Assembly (NCBI GenBank): GCA_028456385.1
Contig: JALNQF010000010.1
Coordinates: forward strand, 434,001-498,000
Direction of reading: 5' to 3'
Length of the DNA: 64,000 nucleotides
DNA from: Ophiosphaerella korrae
Taxonomy: Eukaryota; Ascomycota; Dothideomycetes; Pleosporales; Phaeosphaeriaceae
A model generated the notes under the pieces. It was not told where the DNA came from, did no database searches, and saw nothing but the letters and a program-made list of their open reading frames with translations. Both the position numbers and the translations under genes were made by a program. The stretch's first letter is position 1. Each line of letters begins with the position of its first letter. Shown here piece after piece: positions 23,024 to 33,871 of this stretch.

Positions 23024-23503
23024 TTATTTAGTCTGCCAGTATCGCCCGCGCCTGCATGCTTGAATTCTCTTCGGCATACTCATGATTAACTTGCGTATAA
23101 GCGCGGTCGGTGTGCGCCGCCAGCGCCCCTTCAACGCGCCGCAAAAGCCCTCCCACTTATCTTCAGCCCCTGAGTAGTTATTATATTGTGAATAGTGCTT
23201 ATACATTATCTTTTTGAGATGCCACCAAAGGTACTCAATCTGGTTAAGATCGGGTGAGTAAGATGGCTAGGTAATAGGTGTAATATGGTGTTGCGCTAGC
23301 CATCTCATGGTCGCGCGCGAGGTGTGTATGGGCACGCTATCTTGCATGAAAAGATGGGACTGACGCCAGTGAGGTAGTAGTTCTCTGCGAAGAGCGTTAA
23401 TATAACTTTGGCTGACTCCATATTTCTTCGTTCGCTTTGAGTCAATCCAAAATGGTGATTGAGAGTGGCTATGGCACAAGAGCACAATCAGAGCTTCGTG
23501 CAA
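23024..23503 (-). pseudogene. Tc1/mariner-type transposase remnant with a TGG-to-TAG stop
   Basis: Read on the minus strand, the sequence keeps the DDE hallmarks of Tc1/mariner transposases: FMQDSVPIHTSRATMRWL (second catalytic Asp region), then PSYSPDLNQIEYLWWHLKK (third acidic residue), and a C-terminal SMPKRIQACRRGRYWQTK. One in-frame TAG at 23267-23269 sits where the family has Trp (consensus WPxYSPDLN). The change is CpA to TpA on the plus strand, the preferred context of repeat-induced point mutation. Upstream of 23503 the frame is lost, so the 5' half including the DNA-binding domain is missing or scrambled. Terminal inverted repeats were not identified. It lies beside the TPR locus and is a relic, not an active element. 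Confidence 0.8.
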
Positions 23504-23869
23504 GCGAACTGATTAGTAAACTATCTCCAGGAAATTAGCCCTGTTGATTCCAACACCTTTGGGGGAGATACTATATCTCTACATATATGATTAAGCTCGA
23601 TGTATGCTCAGGTTATAGGCACTTTGTCCAATTTCAGTGATAGGGCAAACCACCTGCGGCTTCGGGCCGGGGATCGCAAGGACCCAGCTCTACTCCACTA
23701 TGCCAAAAAAATCTACGGAAAGGTGAAGAGCAATCATCACTAGTCACTTGCTGAGTAGCACAGTATCCATATTTCGTCAAGTATATTGCCAGCTTCTGTG
23801 GGATAACTTTGCTAATGAATGCGACCTTGCAGGGGTCACTACGATCTATTACAACTATTCCAAGGTTCT
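23504..23869. other. Degenerate flank between transposase relic and hydrolase
   Basis: About 370 bases without a supported gene. It probably holds the decayed 5' part of the transposon and the 3' UTR of the hydrolase. Confidence 0.4.
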
Positions 23870-24885
23870 TTATGACCAATTTGCATGCTCGACAACCCAG
23901 TTGTCTTTAGTTAACCCCTCTCCAATCACATAGGCTTTGGCCGTTTGGTTGTCTCTCCACTGCCACTCCAAATAAGCAACCGCTGCTTTACCCTGTTTGC
24001 CACCATTAGTCGCTTGAAAGGTACCTCCGTGGCCAGTATCGAGATTCGCCCTAAGTTTCGGTAGGCCAGCGTTCAATTTGGCATAGTCCTTTGCGGACTT
24101 TTAACGCAATTAGCTATTTATATTATGTTATAGCTAGAGGAAATGCTTACCGTGGTGTAGCCCATATCCTTGCTGCCACCAATAAAGTATGCGACTGGCA
24201 CCTTGATTTCTTGCAGCAAATAGCGCCTGTCATCTTGGAAAATCGCAATGTTGAATTTCATAATCCTCTTCACTCGCGTGTCATGGTACGCGGTGGACAT
24301 TGCCGACAGGCCACCACAGCTATGACCTGCTGTAGTAACTTTAGTCAAGTCAACGTTTCCATATTTATTTGCCTTGCCTGCAAAGGCCCAGTCCAGTGAA
24401 TCGCGCATAGTTTGGACTTTGCTTTGCTGACCATTGCTACCAGCTCCGGTTGGGGTGCCATCCGCAGCAATGACATATCCATAACTAGCAATTTCAACAA
24501 GTAGGCGCTCGTACTCGCCTGCGTTGAGCATACAAGCGCCATTTCCCCAGGCAATGAATGGTAAGCTTAGGTTGCCTGCTGGGGGAGTTTTCGGGGCAAA
24601 GATGGTATGGCCTGGTAGCGTAGAGTCTGTTGTCATGACCGCTGGATATGGGCCAGATCCTGATGTCTTTGCTCCAGCGCCTTTCGGGGCCTCAGGGCCA
24701 GTTCCTCCCGCGCCAGCATATTTTGGCAAATCAGAAAGTGGAATGCTAAAGATTCCTCCGGCGTAGTCTCCATCTGCTGTTGCAGGAAAATTTCCAGGTG
24801 AGGGCACGAAGCTAGCTTGAGGGATGGCAGCACCAAAAGCCGAAGGTGCAAAGCTCAATAGAGCAACGAGAACGTTGTTGACCAT
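23870..24885 (-). CDS. Secreted alpha/beta hydrolase with GHSCGG elbow
   Basis: Two exons on the minus strand, 24151-24885 and 23870-24097, give 320 aa; the intron GTAAGC...AAG keeps phase 0. The start at 24885 leads into a signal peptide (NNVLVALLSFAPSAFGAAIP). The nucleophile elbow GHSCGG carries the catalytic Ser. The oxyanion region is FIAWGNGACMLN and a YGYVIAADGTP strand follows, as in fungal chlorophyllase/PAF-acetylhydrolase-like hydrolases of about 320 aa. The C-terminal segment GHGGTF contains the likely catalytic His and the protein ends VVEHANWS. The substrate is unknown; an extracellular esterase is the safest reading. The 3' end is close to the transposon relic but the gene appears intact. 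Confidence 0.8.
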
Positions 24886-27220
24886 CTTGAGTAGTTCGGT
24901 GAACACGTCGGGGAGATCGACTAGATAAGGCAACCTACTTAGCTGCCTACCATTCGCTTTATGAAAAATCTACACAGTAGAGACTCGTGTCTCACAACCG
25001 CCGATGTAGATTACCGCGTCTCATCGCTTAATAGGGTACAAGGATGATAATTGATTCGTTAAGATCTAGTCATGATAGATATATAAGGCTACGGCGACTA
25101 ACCAGGACAAAGCTGATCTCGGAACTAGAATCGGCAAATTTATATTGACCTGACAAGGTCCCCCACAATTATGAAATTTGGGGTCATCAACTTGCGCCGG
25201 GCACAACATAATCGTAAACTAAGGACGATCTTGCTCGCTCAAGATGCAATTTAGCCATATGGAATAATAACACTTGAAAAGCATCAAGTAAAAATTAAAA
25301 TGATTTAAGCTGTAAAAACTACGGAAGAGATGTGAACGCAGATGGAAGTGGCAAGAGAGAGGCCACGGTAGAACGTGCATTGTGGGGAAGCCTGTCAGTT
25401 GGCATCAAAGCGCCGTCACAAATGATCATCAAAACTCAACGGAATTTCAAAACGAAGATCTCAAACTCCTTAGAGGGGCTGGCAGCAGGCCAAGGGATTT
25501 TTCCGATGCCACAACACAATACACTTTTTGCGGGGATTACCACCTAGGTAGGTGTGTACCGGTAAGTATTTATCTACCCAGGTACTGAACACGTTTTCGG
25601 GATCTTGGCGATCGATGCGAAAAGCGACAAGGGGACATAGATCGATTGCAAGATAAGCCAATAGTACGCAGAAGTTAAATTGGGGTAATGTATATAGGAA
25701 ACGTTTTCCTTAAACGACAACCGTGGTATTAAGCCATAAACGATAGGACATCAATCACGGTTCTGCCAGACATTGTTTTTTGAAGTCCAGATAATATGAC
25801 CTAGATGTAATCTCCAATTATATCGAATTGCGGACTGGCTATGTCACGATACAATTTTTCGCTCTAGAAGACACTACAAAGACCAATCATTGCAACTCCA
25901 AGAGTGTACTGTTCAGTAGTTTGATTATTAGAGCAGGTGCTTTTAATTTCAGTGTTTACCTGACCTCGGGAGCATTCAAAACGAAGAAAAAAAATAGAAG
26001 CTGACGACATAAAAGATGAAGCAAGTATAGATACATCTTGTATCATTTGAGTGAGTGAGGTAGAATAAGGCTAAGACGACCAAAGTAAACAAATAGTGCA
26101 CACAGAACCTGCATACTGTGATTGGAGAATACCGGTACAATTAGAGCACTTGGGGATTTTGTGATCTCGTTTGCAAGCCACATCCAACACTATGTATGCC
26201 ATCACTTGTTCCCCCGTGTTGGTTTGTTGTAATAGCTCACCGGGCAACGTTGAAAGTCCAATGGGATCTTCCAAAGTTGTAATGGTTGAGTTGTGTCTCG
26301 TATCATCAGCGCCACAAATGTACCATGCACTGCGCAAACATTACAACCAGTCGAGCAGTGTGACCGAATACGCGTCGCATCATAAGCTGACAGAGGGCTG
26401 ATGCTGACACTTGGTTGAGCCAATAGGGTAGACCATAATCAGCCATAACAACCCGGTTGTAGGAAATGTGCTATCTTACTGCACGAACGGTTCGGCCCAC
26501 TCCCTTAATCTAGGTTATTTAGAATCGTATATTTTGGCCTTTTTAGCTATTCAGAAAAGTCGAAGTAACTCATAAGGTCATGTGAAGAGAAATGTAGTCA
26601 GATCTCAAGTTTGACGGATCCATCGGCCCGGATGCAACCATCAGATTCCAATAAGCTTCAGCACAATCACTTCGCAAAGGTCAGAAAAGGTGGGTAACAA
26701 TAAGGTCTCGTAATAATATGAGCAAAGATATTTAGCATATCAGCTATATATGCTTATGAAGATGCCTACACAAAGTGCCTTTGCGAGATATGAAAAGATT
26801 CTTGATATGCACACGGTGGTGCTTAAAAGTCCATTCAAAGCCACTAACCATAATAATACTCTGGAAATCATGAATCGTGCCGATATGTTTAGGGGCTGAC
26901 CTCAGCCTCCACAACACCCAGTGTGACCCTCTCCTTCGCGGCTTGGACCTTTACTGCTAAGAAAAAAGGTGGTCTGATGCACGTCTACACGGCTCAGGTA
27001 GTTGATGTTGATGTTGGTGGAGGCTACATTGCCTGTATCAAACTTGAACCAACCAGCGGTGACACACTATGTCCGCCAGCCACGGTGCAATGATGTATAA
27101 AAAGGGCACTATCTTCACTGAAACTTTGAATAACCAGAAAAGGATATCTTTGAGAAGCGTCCTTCCCCCCAAAACACCAGTCTTTAATTACACACTTTTC
27201 AACCTCAACCATACTTTAAT
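24886..27220. other. Gene-poor region, no gene supported
   Basis: About 2.3 kb. The minus strand at 26071-26337 has an 88-codon frame with several Cys residues (WYICGADDTRHN ... CSNCTG), and another Cys-containing frame lies at 25864-26046, but neither has a start with a signal peptide or convincing splice sites. They could be relics of a small secreted protein gene. The proximal part holds the promoter of the gene at 27221. Confidence 0.4.
27096..27103 (+). promoter_or_regulatory. TATA box of the small secreted protein gene
   Basis: TATAAAAA lies about 120 bases before the ATG at 27221 and is followed by a pyrimidine-rich leader containing CACCAG and CAACCTCAACC. The position fits a TATA element with a leader of about 90 bases. 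Confidence 0.5.
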
Positions 27221-27678
27221 ATGCATCTCAGCGCTATCACTGTTCTCTTTTCCGCAGCACTTACTATTGGGGCATCTCCATTAGAAGTACGCCAAGGTTT
27301 CCCTCGTGTCCGAGCTACTTTTTACAACAATGGCGGTTACTGTGGGCCCCCTGAGCAATGGATGGAGGATACTGTCTTCGTTCAGGCCGCTGTAGGCGTT
27401 TGTCAGGATGTGACGGTTGGCCCATTCCAGGCCACATACTTCAATGAGAGTTCTGTCACTCGAACTTGTAAGCTAATAACTTCCTCTTGTCTCTCTTCAA
27501 TTAGAATTCCATATCATTGGAAATTAAATCAACATCACTGACACGAAAAGTGCGTTTCTACAATGCGAAGTGCGCAGACAGATTTGGGTCAAGTGTCAAC
27601 CATATCGATATTGACCCCAAAAATGGAGCCACCCCTGGTTGTTTCGCTCAGGCCATTCTATCTTGGGAGACGATCTAA
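27221..27678 (+). CDS. Small secreted cysteine-containing protein (effector-like)
   Basis: Two exons, 27221-27467 and 27551-27678, give 124 aa; the intron is GTAAGC...AAAAG and the join TCGAACTTGCGTTTC stays in frame. A signal peptide (MHLSAITVLFSAALTIGASP) is followed by a mature chain of about 100 residues with four cysteines (GGYCGPP, VGVCQD, NAKCADRF, TPGCFAQ), which could form two disulfides. Size, secretion and even Cys number resemble candidate effectors or small secreted antimicrobial-type proteins, but no family was recognised. It stands alone in a gene-poor stretch of about 4 kb with a good TATA box, a typical setting for such genes. Function is not known. Confidence 0.7.
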
Positions 27679-29308
27679 GAGTCATGATCTGCTCTTTCGT
27701 AGAGGACAGTAACAATATCACGGGTTAGAATTGATGCAGGCTGTGGGCAGTAGTGAATTTCATTTCGAGCTTCTCGCAATCCACCTTATGTGCTATGCCA
27801 GGTCCAACACTCTGGTAAGTACGTCAGGTGATTGATCAGGATGACTTTTTTTTGCTTCTTCGTCGCTCATTACCCAGAATCAAAGATTATCAGGGACACC
27901 CCCAGTATACTTCTGTGTCAAATTGTTGATGTGATAAAATAATATTGTCTTCTCCAGTATATCAATGAGTAATGATACTTACAGCCTTGACTTTCTATAA
28001 CAATTGGAGTAGAAACGACGCTACGCTAAGATAGGTACAGCACCCTTAGTAGATGAAAGGGCACTTTTGTCCGAGTCTCCTTTCTCCTTTCCTCTTTGTA
28101 TTTGCCTCAAGCTAGGGTGTAGGCATTGAAGAAGCCCTTCAATGTCGTCCTACCCATCTAAGAGTCTCGATCCCTTGCTGTAGTTGGAGTGGCCCATGAC
28201 GGAGAACAGCATCTATCCTCCTTATGCTATTTGGTGCTTCCGCTTACTATCAAGCAGCTTCAGGAAAAGACGCGACCTGTTTACAAACGCAGCCTATTAA
28301 GATCCACAACTTTGTTGCGCAGGCCTGCTATGAAAACCCGATAGTTGACTGTGACCATAACCGGGCCTAAGAATGTCACGTATAGCCACGGGAACTCTGC
28401 GCATGCAGTCTGTGCGACCAGGATCTCTCTGCGGCACCAACCGGGCAACAACAACGCGTGTCTTGTGAGAGTTGCATTTGGTGTGACCTTGGGTGCGTGG
28501 CCAGCATGCGCACTAAGCTAACTAATGCGGGGTCGGCGAAATAACTATTTCCAGGAACGCATCCGAATCGCAAGACAACTTTTATGACATCTCGCATGTG
28601 CTTTGCGGCGGCCGGCGCTTGATGCTTCCTATATCATTTCAAATGTAGCTAAACGGTGAACTTTGCAAGGGCTTCGAGGGTCACACAGGGTCGGGTCCAG
28701 TTTAGTGGAGCTCCAAGGTCTCTTCCCATCAAAATTCATGGACAGATTATACCTATGTAAGAGATGGAAGCATATTTACTCACCGTTTACCATTCCGCGT
28801 TCCGCCAGATCGTTAACCTCGGTCTCAGCAAGTACTAATCTGCTGGACTGACTAGGATGTCGACCACTGAAAGTCTTCCAACCATAAATCTACTAGCCTT
28901 TCTGAAACAACATAGCTCATTACCGCTAACAGTGGTATAAGAGGCACAACTGCTAACAAATTTATCAGGCGGTATGTTCACGTTTTCTTGACCACCCTTA
29001 CGAACTGCCTGACTTGGATGATCTCCCGTCACCGACATGGTTCCTTCTTTCCGACTCCGTTAGAGCTGGTTTCCGTTGCTACATTGCAGGGCTTTGCCTC
29101 CTTATTTCAAGGATAAAACCAATCACCAATGTTCTTGCGCTGGCGGCAATCTGATCACAGAGCGATGCTTTCACAATCTAGCCAGTCGGGCATGATCATG
29201 TTAACCCACGAGACAAAGCACTACTGTACTATAAGAATACATAAATCAAGTTGAACTTTTAGGTTCTATGAAACTACCCATATAGTTTGTTGTGCATTAT
29301 ATACCGCC
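27679..29308. other. Intergenic, no gene supported
   Basis: About 1.6 kb between two plus-strand secreted-protein genes. A 67-codon minus-strand frame at 28835-29038 has no signal peptide or domain. The last 100 bases hold the GH16 promoter. Confidence 0.4.
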
Positions 29309-30554
29309 ATGGTTTTCAAAGCTATCATCGCATTACTTCCTGTCATCTGGCGCAGTACGACAGCGCTTCCAGCTGGTCCTGGCACCTGGCACAATGATAC
29401 GTTGTCTGTTGTGTCTGATATTCACTCTTCAGCAGCATATGGTCTTATAGACACTTACGATGCGAGTAACTGGATAAGCAAGTTTAATGTTGAAGCTGTC
29501 CGTGTTCTTGTTCTCCAATAATTATTATCAATACTGACAATTATAGATCTCCGACCCAACTCGTATGTTGCAGACCTTTGAGCGTGAACAAGTTTATTGA
29601 TTTCGTATGATAGATGGTTTCGTCGAATATGTCAACAGTCAACAAGCGCAGCAGCTTGGTTTGCTCAAGACACAAAACAACCAGGTGTATATGGGTGTGG
29701 ACACTACATCCATTTTAGACCCGAATGGCTCAGGGCGCAAAAGTGTACGTCTTCAAAGCAAGGCAGCATACAACCGGGCACTTGTCATTGCAGACTTTGC
29801 ACACGTGCCTGGAAGCAATTGCGGTTCATGGCCAGCATAGTAAATACACCTTCCATGTTCGAGAAGTAACTTGTTGACATGCTGAAGCTGGATGGTTGGC
29901 CCAAACTGGCCCAATCAAGGTAAGCCCTGATCCATCAACAGCATTTGCTCTCATATACTGACGTACAACAGGCGAGCTAGACATAATCGAAGGCATCCAC
30001 CTCAACACATACAATCAAATCACTTTGCACACCTCACCGGGATGCGTCCCGAATGTTGGTTCGGGCGACGAAACAGGACGCCGTGTTGCCAACGCCGATT
30101 GTGGAGCTGGTGGCGGTTACGACGGCTGCGGTGTTGTGTCCAACAGCGCAACGTCATACGGCACTGCCTTCAACGCGAATGGAGGCGGCATCTATGCTAG
30201 TCTATGGACCAGCTCAGGCATCAAAGTATGGTACTTTGCCTCCCGAGACGTTCCAGGAAACATCAGAAACGGGAATCCGGATCCCAGTAGCTGGGGCACA
30301 CCCACTGCGAATTTCGGAGGATGTGATTTCGACTCCAAGTTCAGAGATATGAGTATTGTATGCTATCAAATTAGCATGGTTGGTATTAGAGTACTTGCTA
30401 ATACGTTGAATAGGTTTTCGACATCACATTCTGTGGCGACTGGGCCGGCAAGGTTTGGGGCTCGACGTCGTGCTCGCAGATCAATCCTAGTTGCAGCGCG
30501 TATGTGGCCTCTCAGCCGCAGTCGTTTGGCGATGCAAGTTTCTCCCTAACATAA
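29309..30554 (+). CDS. Secreted GH16 endo-beta-1,3(4)-glucanase
   Basis: Six exons: 29309-29497, 29547-29562, 29614-29839, 29888-29919, 29972-30357 and 30414-30554, giving 329 aa. Every join keeps phase and rebuilds family motifs: SDPTHGFVEYVN across the first two introns, SWPAYWMVGPNWP across the third, and GELDIIEG across the fourth. Glu156, Asp158 and Glu161 of E-L-D-I-I-E are the GH16 nucleophile, helper and acid/base residues. A signal peptide occupies the first 19 or so residues. The family hydrolyses mixed-linkage or laminarin-type beta-glucans outside the cell. Exons 2 and 4 are only 16 and 32 bases long, so simple gene finders may break this gene. Confidence 0.85.
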
Positions 30555-30928
30555 ACTGAGAAATTGCTAATAGAAAGCAGAGTTACTGGTTGGTAAACTC
30601 AATCAAAGTATACAACGTTTAGGGTCATGATCTACTAAGTAGATTGTGCTGCGACATACACTACTTATACATATATATTTATCTTCAACTGTACATAGCT
30701 CTCATGGCATGAATGTCGATCCTCATGCTCGGCGGGTCATAAAGACGGTCGCTGAATATGTAGAACTTATCTTTTGTTCTCAAGCTTCCTGTTTCTGCAA
30801 ATGAATGACGTTGAACCTCAACTACTGTTCCACGCCAGTGACGAAAAAAATGAGACACGTTTCTGATGAGCCAAGCGATATACTAGTGCAAAGTGCTTGG
30901 TTCATCAGAAAACTGTCCCATTTTTTTG
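30555..30928. other. Intergenic between convergent genes, contains hairpin arm
   Basis: About 370 bases separating the GH16 stop from the stop of the minus-strand editing protein. The inverted repeat is listed separately; no gene is present. Confidence 0.6.
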
Positions 30929-30943
30929 TCACCGGCGTGGAAC
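30827..30943 (-). repeat. Large inverted repeat across the 3' end of the editing-protein gene
   Basis: Left arm 30827-30876 and right arm 30895-30943 are about 88% complementary over 49-50 bases, separated by an 18-base loop. The right arm contains the last five codons' end of the minus-strand gene including its TGA (30929-30931); the left arm is an inverted copy of that 3' end plus early 3' UTR. The transcript would fold into a long hairpin right after the stop codon. Confidence 0.85.
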
Positions 30944-32266
30944 TCTCTCGACAGCAGCTTTCAGTGCCTCAATCTCACCCTTCCGCCAATCAAGTACTTT
31001 ACCCTGCCATTTCTCCCCCTTACCCCCACCCTTCACTGTACTCACAATCTCCTTAACCGTGACCGCCATACTTTCTACCAGATCAGGTTTCCCAATTATC
31101 ACTATCGAACCAGGACCCTTCACCTCTCCAGAACACAGTACAACGACTCCGCTATCCTTGACCGCATCCTTGATCTCAAACACCACCAGATTGACAAAGT
31201 CTAACCCATCTGTAGCACGGTATGAAAATACACTTTCGAGATACCCTAGCATGGTTTTGACACGCTCGCCTTCAAATCCAGCTATCTCGGCCAGCATTTT
31301 CCTCTCTTTCCTCCTCGCCTCAGAAACTTGGTCGCCCAGCCTTTGCACACCAGCCGCTACATCTTCCGGCGCAGCGCTCGACGAAAGCGAAACTGCAATA
31401 GAGCGCAATCCATTGATTGACGAAGCCGCCATCCCGATCGCGCGGTCGCCGGCGGTGAAGTACAAGCGACAATTTGTTCCTCGAACCGAACTCGTATGAT
31501 GTAGTAGAATAACGCCGATATGTGACGTCTGTTTGAGATGTGTGCCGCAACACGCATTGTAGTCGAGATCACCTATCTTGATGAAGCGCACGATGCCCTT
31601 TTCTCTGTCGTAGTCCTCTGGTAGGCTGTCGCTTCTCTTGCCCTCTGGTGTTTCTACTGTAATGGAAACGTTGTCGCGGATCAGCTGGTTACATTTTTCT
31701 TGGATGCCTTTGATTTCCGAATCGGATGGTTTGCGTGACAGCTCGATATAGTTCATCTCACCGGCTGCGGCCATGTTCCACCCTAGAGTGGGAAGGTCCA
31801 TACCATCCATCACAGCGGATAATAAGTGCTGGCCCGTATGTTGCTGCATGTGATCCCATCGCCGATCGAAGTCGACATCCTGGCGGACTTTTGTGCCGGG
31901 TGGAAGAGGCTTAGGGGAAAAATGTATACATTGGAGACCATGCCGCTGGATGCTTGTGATGGGGATTGCCTCTGTGCTATCGTTGCTCAATGGTGTAATT
32001 GAGCCATGATCCGTTGGCTGGCCACCGCCTTCTGGAAACAGGACTGAGTCGGCTAGTTCGATGAGCCAGGCTTTTGAGGCGTTATTGTTTCCAAATTTAG
32101 TGGGATCGGTGGACTTTTTGGTCTTCAATTTACCAGGTTGTTTTGGTGTCTCTGGTACTACATACTCGTTGCAAGAAATGACTTCTGTTTCAAAGCTACG
32201 AAGATATGAATCTGTCTGACATTTGAGAGCGCCAACAATGGTAGGTACTACGGTTGAAGTAGCCAT
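30929..32266 (-). CDS. AARSD1/AlaX-type alanyl-tRNA editing protein
   Basis: Single exon, 445 aa from the Met at 32266. An in-frame Met at 32470 would add 68 residues rich in Ser/Arg/Phe that could be a mitochondrial presequence. The N-terminal part contains LADSVLFPEGGGQPTDHG, the strand found in free-standing AlaX domains. The zinc/catalytic site is H143-x3-H147 (HTGQH) and C239-x3-H243 (CCGTH), the classic editing-site ligands of alanyl/threonyl-tRNA synthetase second additional domains. It hydrolyses Ser-tRNA(Ala) formed by mistake, protecting translation accuracy. The C-terminal half, with coiled-coil and a DHHA1-like region, matches eukaryotic AARSD1. Its 3' end overlaps a long inverted repeat that includes the stop codon. 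Confidence 0.9.
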   Translation of the reverse strand: MATSTVVPTIVGALKCQTDSYLRSFETEVISCNEYVVPETPKQPGKLKTKKSTDPTKFGNNNASKAWLIELADSVLFPEGGGQPTDHGSITPLSNDSTEAIPITSIQRHGLQCIHFSPKPLPPGTKVRQDVDFDRRWDHMQQHTGQHLLSAVMDGMDLPTLGWNMAAAGEMNYIELSRKPSDSEIKGIQEKCNQLIRDNVSITVETPEGKRSDSLPEDYDREKGIVRFIKIGDLDYNACCGTHLKQTSHIGVILLHHTSSVRGTNCRLYFTAGDRAIGMAASSINGLRSIAVSLSSSAAPEDVAAGVQRLGDQVSEARRKERKMLAEIAGFEGERVKTMLGYLESVFSYRATDGLDFVNLVVFEIKDAVKDSGVVVLCSGEVKGPGSIVIIGKPDLVESMAVTVKEIVSTVKGGGKGEKWQGKVLDWRKGEIEALKAAVERVPRR

Positions 32267-32775
32267 CTTGTAAGAGTGTCGATCAGTAGTATCGAGTGCA
32301 GTTGGGAGAGTTCTCTGACTGAATGATGTATGCCTGGAAGATAAACCGAAAAATGGCCGACACCAAAAGAAGGTGCGAGAAGAGCTGCACTTGATTAGTG
32401 CACTCATCAATTCAAACGTTAGTCGCTCATTGTCTGAGGCCTTGGAACCTTTGTAGATTATGGTAGCCAACTAAGAAAGGTTAGTTCATTGGATCCCCCT
32501 ATTTGAAAAGCGTGGCGAGGTATCTCTGTGACTGAAGAGGTTGATCAAGCCGAGGCAAGTTTAGCGTCGAGAACCCAATCCTCTCAAAGAGAAGCCACAA
32601 CATTCTCTTCATCACAACTAGCCACACTCCGACAGGCAGGTTTATTGTCACCAATATGATTCCCTGCAATTTGCACGCCACAGATGGCGTTTGATTTTAC
32701 ACTATTGATGTCCTGGGCCTCTATTATGGCGCAACCATAGCTCGATGACGTCTGGAAGCCACACAGACACCGATC
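32267..32775. promoter_or_regulatory. Upstream region of the editing-protein gene
   Basis: About 500 bases, partly an in-frame extension of the minus-strand editing protein (to 32470) and otherwise without gene evidence. The promoter should lie here. Confidence 0.4.
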
Positions 32776-33510
32776 ATGCCTTTCACAAAATTGCCATGTA
32801 GATTGACCTTACCAGCAACTCTAATTATGATGCAGAGTCCGAAAAAGCCAACGCACGCGATTGCAACTCGTTTTATAGCGACTATCCTGCCGCTCAAGGA
32901 AAATGATATCTCCCGACTCTATCACGTTCCGCGAAATCCACGATACAACGCTGCGACTGCCAATGCCGAGCAGAGAGTACTCAACATCGCCCTAACGCCT
33001 GGTGTATATGCTTTGATAGGCTACTCACCTGAGGACGCGACCACTATCGTAACAGCAACTCCTCCGCCTCTCCCCGCCCGCCCACCACAAACACTTTGCT
33101 TTCTCCATCGGCCTTTCAATCTTGACCGAAGACGCGTGCGCAGAAGGGGGTTGATGCTTTCCAGTCACAATTCCTTTAGCGAGCTTCTCGCAGTTGTCTA
33201 GAATGTGGAGCTGACAGAACGACTACAAGTGAGCATGCAGAACAATCTATGCGTACAAGGGTACAAAGACGATGCAGAAAGAAGAGTAGGTATCGTGGGT
33301 CAGGTATGTATGGCCCGCGACCTTATGCTAGACGGTATATAGGAAGAGTTCAAAGAGGCTGAGTTGGCACACAGTGGCAAGTCTGATGAGATATATGCTA
33401 TAGCTACCATGAACGCATTTCATGAGGATGAGGTGCATGATGTGTTGAAGATGAGTATCCAGCATGGCTGGACGACCGATACTGGTGCGCCTGGGAAATG
33501 TGTGCTTTAG
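32776..33510 (+). CDS. Possible hypothetical gene, structure unresolved
   Basis: An open frame of 141 codons runs 32776-33201 and ends at a TAG that is itself a candidate acceptor (TTGTCTAG). Downstream in the same frame are ELTERLQVSMQNN... up to a GTATGT donor at about 33304, and after an acceptor TATATAG another 56 open codons (EEFKEAELAHSGKSDEIYA...) end with TAG at 33508-33510. The pieces look like exons, but the second intron would be only about 39 bases and the first has no clear donor. No family, signal peptide or domain was recognised. It may be a real small gene, a pseudogene or chance. Confidence 0.25.
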
Positions 33511-33871
33511 CTCACAGGGCAACCGCGTGTGAGTGGTTTGACGACCGCAAAAGCCGCAGGTGTGGCGGTTGTCTGCGTCGGCCATCGGCTAGCCAAAGAC
33601 TGGGGCATCCGACATCTGGCTGGGCGGCTGCGGATATCGTTCCCCGTCAAACGAGTTGAAGAGATATACGAAGACAAGGGATCTCGCAGCAGTTGTTTAA
33701 GAAGTCGTATCAGATCGCTCTTGCTGTTGTTTTACCTGCCCAGCCCCACCAGCAAACAATCCACCTCTACCTTCACCTAGCGTCTATTTGTTTGTTTACC
33801 TGGCCACCAACCTGTCTTCTATTTATTCTTTCAATGCTTGACAGTACTTCTCATGGCCTGAGGTCTTCACA
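33511..33871. promoter_or_regulatory. Upstream region of the RING-chromo gene
   Basis: About 360 bases with a pyrimidine-rich leader just before the ATG at 33872. No separate gene seen. Confidence 0.4.
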
